Shown: piece after piece, positions 21,770-33,099 of the stretch
Numbering within the stretch: the stretch's first letter is position 1
Layout: each line of letters opens with the position of its first letter
From: Hemileia vastatrix
Lineage: Eukaryota; Basidiomycota; Pucciniomycetes; Pucciniales; Zaghouaniaceae
Assembly (NCBI GenBank): GCA_030280995.1
Contig: JASXTE010000016.1
Span: 9,011,501 to 9,075,500, forward strand
DNA: 64,000 nt
Direction: 5' to 3'
The notes under the pieces: model-generated
Seen by the model: the letters and a program-made list of their open reading frames with translations, nothing else
Databases searched by the model: none
Told to the model about the DNA's origin: nothing
Translations under genes and position numbers: made by a program

Positions 21770-22008
21770 TCAATCTTATTCACTTCTAGTGCCTCTTGAG
21801 TAAAGTCTCTTCACCTGATCAGAAGCCACTCTCTTCTTTAAGAATGCACCATATAACTCCTCAAAAACATAAGAACATCCAGACACCTGAGATCTGACTC
21901 TCTAAGGTCCATTCCATCTGTCAGCAAACATCTTCCCCCACTGACTCTCTAAACTTCTATTATACACCAAAACCAAACAACCATGTTTCAAGGGACTCCT
22001 GAGTCTAT
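21770..22008 (-). pseudogene. pol: RG2 integrase C-terminal segment, cut off by the CACTA-like insertion
   Basis: This segment matches, base for base in many blocks, the reverse complement of 3310-3545 of the older copy (ccatctgtcagc...catc; cttctattatacaccaaaa; gtgcctct). It therefore encodes the last part of RG2 integrase. It ends exactly where the 4.6-kb element begins, and the reading continues on the other side at 26632. The trinucleotide TAT (22006-22008) is repeated at 26632-26634. Confidence 0.78.
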
Positions 22009-25000
22009 CACCACGCAATATTTGGGGGGGACTTGCTAGCAAGTCCTCAACTTGAATTCAGATGGAATTCAGACTGAACTCAGACTGAAATCAGACTGAA
22101 CTTTACTTTGAACTCATCTTGGGCTCTTAACCAAACATGGATGAGTCTGTGCTTGAGTAATAGTGAAAGTTTAATAAATAATTTATAGAAATAATAACAA
22201 GGGAAGATTAATAATCTGATCCATTCACAGAATTTTTTTCACAAAACTCATTTTCATTTTCATTTTGAATTTCACCTGATCACTTAAAAGACTGAAAATT
22301 ATACTATTTATTTCAAAAACATCACTTTTAACCTCTCTAATTATTTTATTCTATTTTTTTTGAAAAAATATAAAATAATATCAGTGGTTCTCTTTAATGA
22401 TAACTCCTTTTAACCAAGAATTTGAAGCTTTTATTTTTTAATTTAAACCATATTACCTGATATTTTTTTTTTTGTATTTTTATTATTTCTTATTATGCAA
22501 TATAATTATTTTAAACTCAATGGAATTATTTAATAAAAATATTGAACCATAAAAATTCTCAAGTTTCTATTCTAGAATACTGTGAAAAGACTCATAATTA
22601 AGAAAAATAAAAGATAGAAATATGTTTTCATAATTTCTGTTTCAATGAAGTTCTCTAATATCTTCTTTACACTTAGCACTAATAATTGATAAATTGTTTA
22701 ATTATATGTCTAGAAAGAAGTATAATTCTTATACAAGTGAATTTTAATCCAGTTTTTTCCATTTTTGTATGCAAGAAGATGATTAAAATTAAAAGGAAAT
22801 ATCTTTTTGCTCTTTTTTTTTTATCGAATATTCAACTACTAAGAATTTTCACAATATTAATTTATTCAATGTAATACACATATGATTTTCTGGAACTCTT
22901 CATGATGTATTTCATCAAAATTCAATGTAAATATGGTTATTTGGTAGAGTAATCTCATGAGTTGAAATAATTAATCACTACTTAGTGAATTTTTCATATG
23001 AAAGACTGAAATTCAAGCTAGATGTAAAAATTTAAAGATAATTAAAACAAAGTAGTATAAATTTATTTAAACTTTAATTTTAGTACTTGATTTTGCTTCA
23101 ATGCTGTATTGTGGGATAATTTCAGTTTCAACCTGGGAATAAGCACCATATAATTTGAAAAGTGATCTCATGTTAAAAAATGTGCTTCAGGTAGATATTT
23201 TGATTGTATTATTGTTCAAGAACTGAATTAAATAGGTAAAAGTGGTAATTTTTCATAATTCTATCAGTTTCAAATTAAAAAACTATTATATGATATTCAT
23301 TTTGTAAAAAAGACACAATAGGTAATTTAGATTATACCCATGTAGAAAAGCAGCTGTAAAGGCAATCATCTTTTTATTAAAAATAATATTATTCCATGTT
23401 TTAAATGAAAAGAAAAAATATTTCAATTCTATGGTTTTGAAAAATAAATTAAATGAAACATTTCAGGTACGCTTTTTTAGTCATTAGAATCAAAGTTTTG
23501 ATAGGAGTAATTCACAACTGAACACTTACACGCAATTGTAAAATTATATATATGGGTTCAAGATTTATCAATGATTTATTGGAATTATGATATTTATGCT
23601 GATTGGTAGATCTTATATGATGTTTCTATTCAGTTTCTAAGTGTATGAAAAACAATCCCTTTGATATTTTATTTAAACAGAAGAATTTAAAAATTTTCTT
23701 GAAATTGGCCTTATCACAAAGCAATACTGGAATTGTTATATTGTTATAAAAATTAATTTAAATAGCAATATTTCAAATCTTCATAACAGATTTTAAACTA
23801 AACATAAATATTAAAATTTGACTTTTTATAAAAATATATATTGATTTAAAAGATATTTACTTATTTTTTTTTTTACAAAATGACCAATTTTATCCTGTGA
23901 GGCTTCCATTCAACTTAAATGTGTAAGTCTAAAAAATTAATATGATGCTCTGAATACTCTATATAATGTGTACCTAAGGCAAAAATAATGTTTTTTGAAG
24001 TACTTTAAATCTAAGCAGAAGAGCTGATATCTTTTTTATGTAATATAGTTGTATAAAATTGATTTTTAGGTAGTTTTGTAATACGTAATATGGAAAGAAA
24101 TCATATCATAATAATATATAATCAACTTAAAACTTTTTTTAATATAATATTATCTAAAAATAATTCTTAATATGTACTTATTTTTAGAACTTCAAAGTGT
24201 TTAATAAAAATATTTTGATATAAAAATATAATTATTTTTATATTTAAAAGTAATTAATAAAACTTCTAAAAAAGTATAAATTTTTTCATGGCTTAAATTA
24301 TTATGAACCACACTTGGAAACAAGATTGCATTGAGAGTTCAATCTAAGTTCCACCAAAAACATGATAAATAATTTTTTTGAAAATGTATATAGTCATTGA
24401 AATGAAAAAAAATTAGTAAAAGAAAGGACTCAGATATTTTATTCTGTTACTGAATAGATTATCATAAATATATTGAGGTAGATAACTTATTGAAGTTTTT
24501 TAAATTTGCAGTTATTAAAGTCAATTATCCAGTTATATATAGCAATCACAAAACAAGAAATAAGCCTAAATGGTTATATATGTGGATAAATCTTTTCCTC
24601 AACCTTTACCCTAATTATTTAATTTAATTCAAAGCTATTTTTAATCTAACCAACATATTTTACTATTACATTTAAAAATAAATACAATAAACTCAAAAAA
24701 TACATAAGTTCAATAGTTTGAAATTTCTTTAAATGTTTTATTCTAGTTTTTAACTTTTTGCTACAATTTTCCTATTATATTATTTATTTATATCATGTAT
24801 AGTTATCAAAAGAATTCTGTGAATTATTGTGTAAAAAAGCAAAATAGTATTTCATTATCAATTATTTTACTATATTACTTTCTTAGTCTTAAAGTGCATT
24901 GTAAATCAAAAATATAAAATAAAGACGTATAAACTATAGGTTTAAGTTAAAAAATATCAATAAAAAATAATTATCAATCATTTTCCATATCGGCAGAATA

Positions 25001-25239
25001 GAGCTGTAGATTGAGGGGGTGGACTCTGATGTTCGCCCGAAGAACAAAGTTCACACTCCATTTTTCACTACCTCAATGGACAACCTCTCAATCTCTCCAC
25101 ACAAATTTTTCTGCTTTTTCATTTCTGTTAATTCTATTACCACTAACCACCCTTTTATTGCCCTCCTGATACATTTGCTACACCCTTTAAGCTTCAAAAT
25201 CTATGTTTAAGCCCTCCTCACTACTCCCCTCCACTCTAT

Positions 25240-25880
25240 TTTCACTTTTAACACAACTACACCCCTTTTGCAACCTCTCGCTCACCTCCCATTCCCCTCA
25301 CTCACCCCACTCACCTCCATTAGCCCTCACCAGCCTTTCTCTCACATTCTAAAACTATTACTCACCTCCCCAGTTTATTGTCCACATCCCCCAGCTCTCA
25401 CTTACCTCCCCTAGCCCTTTCTCACCTTCCCAATCTTTCCAGCCCTTCACTCACCTCTTCCAGCCTCCCCCAGTCCCTTACTTTGGCTGGAGATGTGAGC
25501 GAGGTGCTGTAAAGACTAAGGAAGGCTGGGAGAAGTGAGTGAGAGGCTTTTATTACCTCCCACAGACTTTCAAAGCCCCTCGCTCACCTCCCCCAGCTTC
25601 CCAAGTCCCTTAATTTGGCTGGAGATGTGAACGAGGTGCTGTAAAGACTAAGTAGGGCTGTGAGTAGTAGGTGAGAGGCTTTTATCAACTCTCCTAGCCC
25701 TTTAAGGACCCTTGCTCACCTTTTCCAGCCTTCCCGAAGTGGGTTAGGGGATTTTATAACCTCTCCCAGCCCTGTAAAGCCCCTCTCTCACCTTCCCCAG
25801 CCTTCCCCAGTTCCTTTATTTTTCTGGGGGAGGTGAGCGATGAGATTGAAGAGGTGAAAAAAGTGTTGGGGAGGCATGCA
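25240..25880. repeat. CT-rich tandem/inverted repeat array, 132-bp core unit
   Basis: tttggctggagatgtgagcg at 25482 recurs at 25614 (tttggctggagatgtgaacg), so the period is 132 bp. Less exact units continue to about 25830. Each unit contains ctcacctcccccagc and its near complement gctgggagaagtgag, so a unit can fold into a hairpin. The region is much richer in C than its surroundings. It lies inside the CACTA-like element. Confidence 0.75.
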
Positions 25881-26393
25881 AGGGCTTGGGAAGTAGCCAA
25901 CTTTTTATAAACTTGAGAATAATTAATATGTATAAATTAGAAATAACAAGGAATAAAATTTTGAGGAATTATAACCCATTCCAAGTGGTAAATAATGTAA
26001 CTAAATACATATTTCAGAATTTGAGTTGCTTGTGTTTACTAAAAAAATGTGGCCAATCGTTGAAAAAGGAAGATTTTTGTAGGGAAGAAACATGAAAAAT
26101 GAAAAAAATACAAAGTAAAATAAAACTAAATAATGACAGTGGGCTGGGAAAGGTGAGTGAGGGTCTGGGGGAGGTGTGAGAAATGAAGAGAAGAGAAGGG
26201 AGAGGGGGGAAGGAGAGGAGAGTTGTTTTCTCACTGTGAAGGAAAGGAATAGGGAAAATGGGTAAGTAGATGGCAAGTTTAGAAATGAGATAAGGGGGTA
26301 GGATAGGAAGTCAGATTGAAGATAAGGGAGAATTAGGGGAGGGAGGCATCAGATGGAAGTCCCACTTGTAATTCTACCAGGAATCAATTCAGG

Positions 26394-26441
26394 AAGCAAA
26401 AAAAAGCACTAGACATCTAGTGCACACTTTTTTCCTGCTGT
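26394..26441. repeat. Palindromic terminus of the second element family
   Basis: gcactagacatctagtgc (26406-26423) is a perfect palindrome with a two-base centre. cacacttttttcctgctgtg follows. This is the outer end type seen at 35104-35134 and 13640-13666. No matching left end was found, so only a terminus is called, nested in the CACTA-like element. Confidence 0.45.
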
Positions 26442-26631
26442 GAATATTTTTTGAACTATTAATCAACTGTGGTTCAATGAAGGTTCAAATCAGTTTCAAG
26501 GTGTTTTCAAAGTAAATTCAATATTTCTTCATGATTGTTTCATCACCACCTCAATGTGTGCTGAAAAAGATATGAATTAGGGTTCAAGGTTGCGGACTTG
26601 CTAGCAAGTCCGCCCCCCATATTGCGTGGTG

Positions 26632-29600
26632 TATGAGCCAACTTCTTGTCCCAGTATATGACTGATTGATATCTTATCTTCATCATTCTAGAGTATGCCT
26701 TCTCTTGACCTTCCTCTCTACATTCCAACTGCTGCATCCTGGCACAGAGCAAATTTTCTGTTGAGCATACATCATCCCAATCAATTCCAAGATAAGAGAT
26801 GGCTTCCAAATCCACTGGTAGAGCAGCTTTCTTCCCAAAAATTAATTCATAAGGTGAATAGCCAGTTTTCCTTTTCACAGTGACCCTATCAGCAAATAAT
26901 ACCAAGGGTAAATAATGCCTCCATTTTTCAGTACTATCTCCACACATTTTCACCAAAGCATTCTTGATAACTTGATGTCCTCTTTCAACCATGCCTTCAG
27001 CTTCAGGATAATAAGGTGTAGCCACTCTGACTTTAGAACCAATACTTGCCACAGCTTCTTTAAATTTGGATCCAAACTCTGGCCCACCATCAACAGTCAC
27101 CAACTTCATCAACCCATACCTAAATACCCATTACTTCTTCAAAAATTCTGCCTTGTTTTTAGCAGTCAAATTTATCAGAGGTACTGCCTCAACCCCACCA
27201 GAAAAATCATCCCTGGAAACAATCAAGTATTTATACCTGCCCTCTTTGATATGGACAGCATCCAGACTAACTCTTCCAAACACAGTAGTTTCACCAGTAG
27301 CACAGCCGACCTTTTTAGGTTTCAAGAGAATTCTTCTTTGTAATTCTTGACAAGATTGAACCCAACCCTGCACAGCCAAATTCATACCTGGCCACCAAAA
27401 TCTATCTGCTACTCTTCTATAAGTCTCCCCAAAGCCTCTATGACCAAGGTCTTCATGCAAAGACTTCAAAAACAACTTTAGACCTTTCTTCTGAGTCAAA
27501 ACTACATGAGGATTTGGATGTCTCCTCCTCATCAACCTCCATCCTGACACATAAAATCCTGGACTCTTCTTCTTGATTGCCACCCAAGTATCATCATCAC
27601 AAATATCTGGCCTCTCCAAGGTTAACAGATATTCAACCATAATAAAACAAAACCCAGTCTGACCCCAGGTCTCATCTTCAAAATTCAACAAAACAAAATC
27701 CAAGGGTACAACCCTATCATCAAAATATTCAGTGTACACATGAGCAACACAACCGGCCCAAACAAGACACCAATCCCTAAACTTTGGCACATTCTTTCCC
27801 TTCCACTGAATCTTAAGAGAATCCAGTTCACCAACAAAAACACCATTCTCCAATTTTGAGCCATCCCAAACAACAGCCCCATCTTCATCCACAAAAACAT
27901 CCTGATCACCAGAATCAAGATCAGAACCATCCAGTTTAACCTCTTGGTGGAGGAAAGAACAATCTTCTAGTTTAAACTCATGGGGGAGGAGATAATGATC
28001 ATCCAGTTTACCCTCATAGGGGGGGAGAGAAAAATCTTCAGCACCCTTAGTGCTGGCCCTAACCACTGGAACATCTTCATCAAGCTCTTCAGAATCAGAA
28101 TCTTCATCTGTGGGTGGTCTTCTTGATAGTCCATCTGGCATTGTAAAAGTTTTATCTGAATTGTGCACTAGTTCAAAAGAAAAATTTTGAATAAATGCAA
28201 CCCACCTAGTCATTGGTGCATTTGGAAGACTATGTGTAATGATCATTTGAACCAGAGATTTGGCGTCCACCTGCAACTCAAAATGCTGCCCCCACAAAAT
28301 GGTTTGTAGCTTCTTCAAAATTTTTGCTACACCAAACAATTCCAAATTTGGCTGAGAATATCTAGATTCCACCTCATTATAGACCACAGACTCATACCTT
28401 ACTGGCCTGACCTTCCCAGCTTTATCTTCCTGAGACAAACAGCACCAGCAGCAATATAACTTGAGTCCACTGCCAGATAAATATTTCCAGCTTCCCTTCC
28501 ATAATCCAACTTGCGAAGAATAATATCTTCACTTACCACCTTCTTCAACATCTAAAAAGCCTCTTCACACTCTTCAGTCCATTCCCACTCTGCATCTTTC
28601 CTAGTCAACTTTTGTAAAGGTGAAGCCAACAAAGTAAAATCTTTAATAACAATCCTGATGTATACACAAACTCCCAAAAATTCCCTAACTTCAGTAGTAT
28701 TTTTGGGCCTTGGCCATGACTGAATTTTATTAACCTTCTTCTTTGCCATAATTCTTCCCTCCTTGCATACAAAATGACCCAGAATTTCCAGAGCAGGAAC
28801 ACAATAACAAAACTTTGACCCAGAAATGGTCAAACCAGCCTCTTCAATTCTAAACAATACTCTCACTAGATTAATTGCATATTCCCAAACAAATATCCTT
28901 ATACCTGGGTTCTCCTTCAGCACCTCATTTCCATAATCAGTGGAAAGTCCTTCAATTCCACCATCATCAATAAAAATACCAGCATGATTCGGAAAATCAT
29001 GCTGTAAAATCCAAGCCATTTGAGCTTGATATACTGCTACTGAATTAGTCGCTCCTTGAGGCAACCTAGTAAGCTGAAATCTTCCCAGAGGAGTCTCAAA
29101 TGTTGTGAGTGGCCGTGAATTGGCGTGAAGTTCCCTTTCATTACAACCACCCATAATATCACCCAAACCATAACACACCCTTCCAGAAAAAGCTTCCACA
29201 AAGTCCTCTGCACTTGGAGGCATCCCCACATCCTTGATAGTGACTCTATTCAAGGCCCTAAGATCATGCACCACCCTCAACTTCCCATTCTGCTTCTTAA
29301 CACAGAAAACTGGACTTGAGTAACTAGATGTTGATTGTTTGTATAGCCCAGTCCAGACTCTTTCCCTAAAAATCTCTACAAAATCATCCCTAATAGCAGC
29401 TGGAATTGGAATAGTTTTGATTTGCCAAGGTTTATGACAAACCACAGGAATCAAGTAAGTTTCCCCATAAGAGTGTTTCAAAACACCCCTTTCCTCTTCA
29501 ACAAATGCCACTGCTTTCTTCCCGAGCACAATAACGTGCAACAACAACTTCTTTTCCTCATCAGACAGCCATCCATCAGGACCAAAATTAACAACTTTCA

Positions 29601-30250
29601 ACCTTTCTACAGTCACCCAAGTGGTTTCCACAAAATCAGGAGGATTCCTCACCAGAGGAGTACAGTACGGATCTCTTGACAACGGAGGTCTCTTCAAAGG
29701 AGGATTCAAACCCACAGGCATAGGCTCATTGACAGGCTTAATCTTCTGCGCTACCTTCTTGTAACTTGCAGCTCCACCATCAACTTGAGGGATCTTCAGG
29801 ATGACTTCACCACCTGACCTGGAACAAAAACCAAGAGCTTCCACATTTCTCACATGTATGGCCCAGGTAATGTTTTTGAAAGGTGTAGAAGAAACCCTAG
29901 TGGTGCACAATTGGGAGAACTTTCTTTTAGACCCCAATCTCACCACTCCACAATTTTTCCTCAATTCCACATCTTCATCCTTACTTCCATCTTCCAAATC
30001 TTTAAATCTTGATTGATCTTCTGAATCACATCTTCTAAAATTATGCAGTTTATCCTCATTCCGGAGGCCCAAAAATTGATCTTGACAATCTTTTTTCTTC
30101 AAAAATTTGTGCAGTTTGACCTCATTCTGAAGGCCCAAAAATTGATCTTGATGAACTTTACAAAAATAATTCTTTTCTTCTTTTTTGATTATCTTCAGAT
30201 TTTTTTCTTGCTTTTCTTCAGTTATCTTGAAATTTTAATCTTCTTTTCTT
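26632..30250 (-). pseudogene. pol: RG2 pol: reverse transcriptase, RNase H, integrase (broken)
   Basis: Minus-strand frames give the pol order. RT (28552-30138, 528 codons) has SSPVFCVKKQNGKLRVVHDL, LPQGATNS and the catalytic FIDD (IFIDDGGIEG). RNase H follows (YLAVDSSYIAAGA near 28480; SRYSQPNLELF). Integrase has a zinc region HEDLGHRGFGETYRRVADRF with CQEL in place of C-x2-C, then catalytic LDAVHIKEG, TVDGGPEF and PYYPEAEGMVERG. Lesions are TAG ending the RT frame at 28552, a frameshift near 28437, TAA at 27131-27133, and the CACTA-like insertion at 26631. Between RT and integrase lies an acidic linker with repeated HEFKLED-like units (27930-28040). Upstream of RT, a 447-bp segment is duplicated in frame (29866 and 30313). 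The RT resembles Ty3/gypsy elements of basidiomycetes. Confidence 0.9.
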
Positions 30251-30899
30251 GAGTTTTCTTCCATCCTACAAAAATAACCAGGGGTTTCCCTAATCCTCAC
30301 AGACATGGTCAAGGTAATGTTTTTGAAAGGCGTAGAAGAAACCCTAGCAGTGCACAATTGGGAGGACTTACTTTTAGACCCCAATCTCACCACTCCACAG
30401 CTTTTCCACATATCTTTCAATAAAGATATATAACCAATCTTCTTTTTTGAACTTGAATTAAATTTAATTGAAAATCTGGAGAGAGAACAGATACTTGACA
30501 AAAAATATGAAGAATACTTGCAGAAAAGAGAAACATTAAAAAAAGAAAGTTAAAAATCCACTAGGTATATCTCCAAGGGAGCTTACCTACTACAACCTGT
30601 GAGTTCCTCATCCTGGGGAGAGGTTGTAGAACTAGGGAAATCAGCCCTTATTACTCTAAAAAAGACAGACTCTCACTAGAGCCTGAGCCACACTTCAAAA
30701 AACCAGAGGCAGAACCCATCTCTTTTCTTCTCCTACAACAATCCATGCACTGGCACATTGAAGACAACCCAGGCCTTGTTTCCCAACCATCATCTACAGG
30801 AGATGAAAACCTCATATGAAGCCTCCTTTAATCTTCACCAGTCAACTCCAAACTGGTAGCCAATTCTTGCTTGAAAATCCATCAAGAATGGTCCACCCA

Positions 30900-31242
30900 A
30901 AACAACTTTTACATTACTTTGGCAATGTAAAAATGAACCTTCCCGGAGGCTCCACTGATGTCCAGCTTCAAAAATTTGGCTGTCCCAATTAGCTCAGTGA
31001 CATGGCCACAAATCCCTCTTAAATTTCCACCAATTCCTGTCTTGATGGGGAGGCCCAGATGAGTAGCCTCAAACAAAGAAATTAGGTTAATCTGAGAACC
31101 TGAATTCACCAATTCCCCCTGCCATTCAGAGTGACATTGACATAACCCAGAGGAGCAGAAAAATGAGTCTCCAACCCCTCACCAAACTTCTTAGCAGAAT
31201 CACAAATGTATTCCACCTCCCCAGAAGAAACCCTTCTTCTGG
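30900..31242 (-). pseudogene. pol: RG2 aspartic protease region, catalytic Asp changed to Asn
   Basis: In two phases the minus strand gives VEYICDSAKKFGEGLETHF, then VNSGSQINLISLFEATHLGL, then a Gly-rich segment ending GKVHFYIAKV. The order and the (D)SGSxxNL motif fit a retropepsin. The catalytic Asp is replaced by Asn (AAT), which would abolish activity if it is not an assembly error. Frameshifts sit in a G-run near 31118-31123 and in the A-run (minus strand) near 31246-31253. Confidence 0.7.
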
Positions 31243-33006
31243 TCAACATTTTTTTTCTCTATCAGCCAACCCAGGACTGATAGCATACAATTCCCCATAA
31301 GAAAGGGAAAACTGACCCTTATTCATCCTTTTCAGAACAGAGTCCATAACATTAGATTGGCCAGAAACTACTGGCCTCTCAAAGTGAGCCCTTGGCTTCA
31401 CTACCTTGGTCCTAGAAATCTCCTGAGGACCAGTACCACCAACAGATTTACCATCAACAGGAATCAAACCAGATCCCTCACCAGAACCTCTAACTCCAGC
31501 AGGATTTGGCAATGAAGCCAAAGGAACATCCTCCTCCAATTCAGAATCAACATCCATAGTCATTGGCTCACCATTCATGTCCAATGCACCAAAACTAGGG
31601 GGGCCCATATCAGCAATTCCCTTCTTCATCTTGTACAGCTCCTCTTTGCTATACTTCCTCCTAGCTGCACTCAGCTTAGGATCCACCTTTCAACCCTTAG
31701 GCTTTGGTTGGGCCTGAGAACTGCTCTTAGACCTTCCCACCTTTCCAGCCTCTACATCATAGACACCAGCCAAGCATTCACCACTTGAATGTCCACCACA
31801 AGAATACAACTCCAATCCACCAAAGGAATTAGAAAAAGAGACCTTATTAACCTCCTTACCTTTTCCATTGACATCATCATCTGCCTTAGCAGAAGACTTC
31901 CCCTGATCAGGAATCTCCTCAAACCTTGGCCTCCTCTGATTGAGACCATTCCTTCTCCTGACCAAATCAACAGGATCCTTCCCCTCACTGGGATTCACAA
32001 ATGAACGATCAGGGAACTGAAACACCCTTCTGTAAAATTCCACCTTTCCTTCTGACACATCTCTGTTCAGATCCCAAAAATCATTGGACTTGTGCCCCCT
32101 CCTGCTGCAATAAGAGCAGACCCAAGGATCACTCCTACCAGCCCTCCTATTAAAATCTCTAGGCTGAAAAGGAGCCCTATTGGATTTCTTAGCCTCCTGA
32201 ACAAAAATATTTAGCTGTTTTGTCGGATCAGCCAATTGCTCAACCACTGGGTCCCTCTCCTGTTTGGGAACCTCCACCATACTCTTCTCCTCCTTCTTCA
32301 CTCTATTCTCCTCTTCATCCAAAGCCTCACTGACTTTGCTGACATATTTGGAACACCCCTCTTGATAGGTGTTCACAGCCAATAGCTTCAAATGGGTCTC
32401 CACAGCCTGCTTCACTTTGTCCAAGTCAGGCAACTTCTGATCCTCATTGGAAAGATTCTTCTTCAAGTCCTTCCTTGGCAGCTCCTTCAACACATCCATC
32501 CTGACATCTCTAGCCAAGACAGACCAAAAAACATCCTTAGCAGCATTTTCATGTGCCAGCTCCTCCACTTACACCAAATATTCTACCACAGGATCAAACT
32601 GTAGCAGAAAATTCCTGTAACTGAGTAAGTTACCAGCGCCACAATAATACTTCCATTCAATGACAACCTTATTGAGATCCACCATAATGAAACTTAAACC
32701 CCATCTATCCACCATCCCCCTCCACAATAACTTCCAGTTGCTCTTCTTGTAGCCAGACATGGCCACAACCTCCTTCTCCACTTTCCTATCACCAATGAAG
32801 GAAATGATCTTCCTCACCATGTCCAGGTAAGAAGCACCATCCACACCAGCAGCAGTTTTATACTTCTCCAGAAACCACTTCACATCTTCACCATTAAACT
32901 TGGTACCATCCCAAGTGTTAATCCTAACACACTCCCTAACTATCACAGCAGGGGGACCTTCCCCTCCACTGACAGTCGCCAAAGGAATAGAGGAACCAGA
33001 AGCCAT
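31243..33006 (-). pseudogene. gag: RG2 gag (capsid and zinc knuckle), three in-frame pieces
   Basis: The frame runs from ATG 33006 in one phase through in-frame stops at 32569-32571 (TAA) and 31687-31689 (TGA), to 31243. The N-terminal part (VRINTWDGTKFNGEDVKWFLEKY) is capsid-like, as in basidiomycete Ty3/gypsy gag. The central part is charged and helical. A zinc knuckle, CSYCSRRGHKSNDF, follows the C-x2-C-x4-H-x4-C pattern, but the last Cys is Phe. The C-terminal Gly/Pro/Asp-rich segment leads into the protease. Gag would form the virus-like particle and bind element RNA. The two stops and the broken knuckle make this copy inactive. Confidence 0.85.
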
Positions 33007-33078
33007 TCCTCCAGACCAAAATCAACACAAAAAACCAACCAAAGACAACAGAGATTCCAAAGAATTAGAAGGTTATGA

Positions 33079-33095
33079 CCCCACGTTGGGGGCCA
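33079..33095 (-). other. RG2 primer-binding site
   Basis: Four bases inside the 5' LTR the minus strand reads TGGCCCCCAACGTGGGG. This resembles the tRNA-complementary TGGCNCCCAACGTGGGG-type primer sites of LTR retrotransposons. It sits in the expected place between 5' LTR and gag. Confidence 0.65.
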
Positions 33096-33099
33096 GAAA

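Larger units (their letters stand above)
22009..26631. mobile_element. 4.6-kb CACTA-like DNA element in RG2 integrase, TSD TAT
   Basis: The left end reads CACCACGCAATATTTGGGGG. The right end on the opposite strand reads CACCACGCAATATGGGGGGC. Each is followed by a perfect palindrome: 22029-22046 (18 bp, ggacttgctagcaagtcc) and 26592-26613 (22 bp, the same core extended by two bases on each side). TAT flanks both sides. CAC ends, a 3-bp TSD and subterminal tandem motifs (gactgaactcagactgaa at 22070-22110) indicate the CACTA/EnSpm superfamily. The interior is AT-rich with no transposase reading frame, so it would be non-autonomous. Its right part holds 132-bp tandem repeats. The RG2 sequence on either side joins without loss, confirming both boundaries. 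Confidence 0.85.

Noticed and set aside
26543..26631. C-terminal extension of the RG2 integrase frame (...LAHTPRNMGGGLASKS)
   Set aside because: These residues are translation of the CACTA-like terminus, not integrase. The true integrase continues at 22008.
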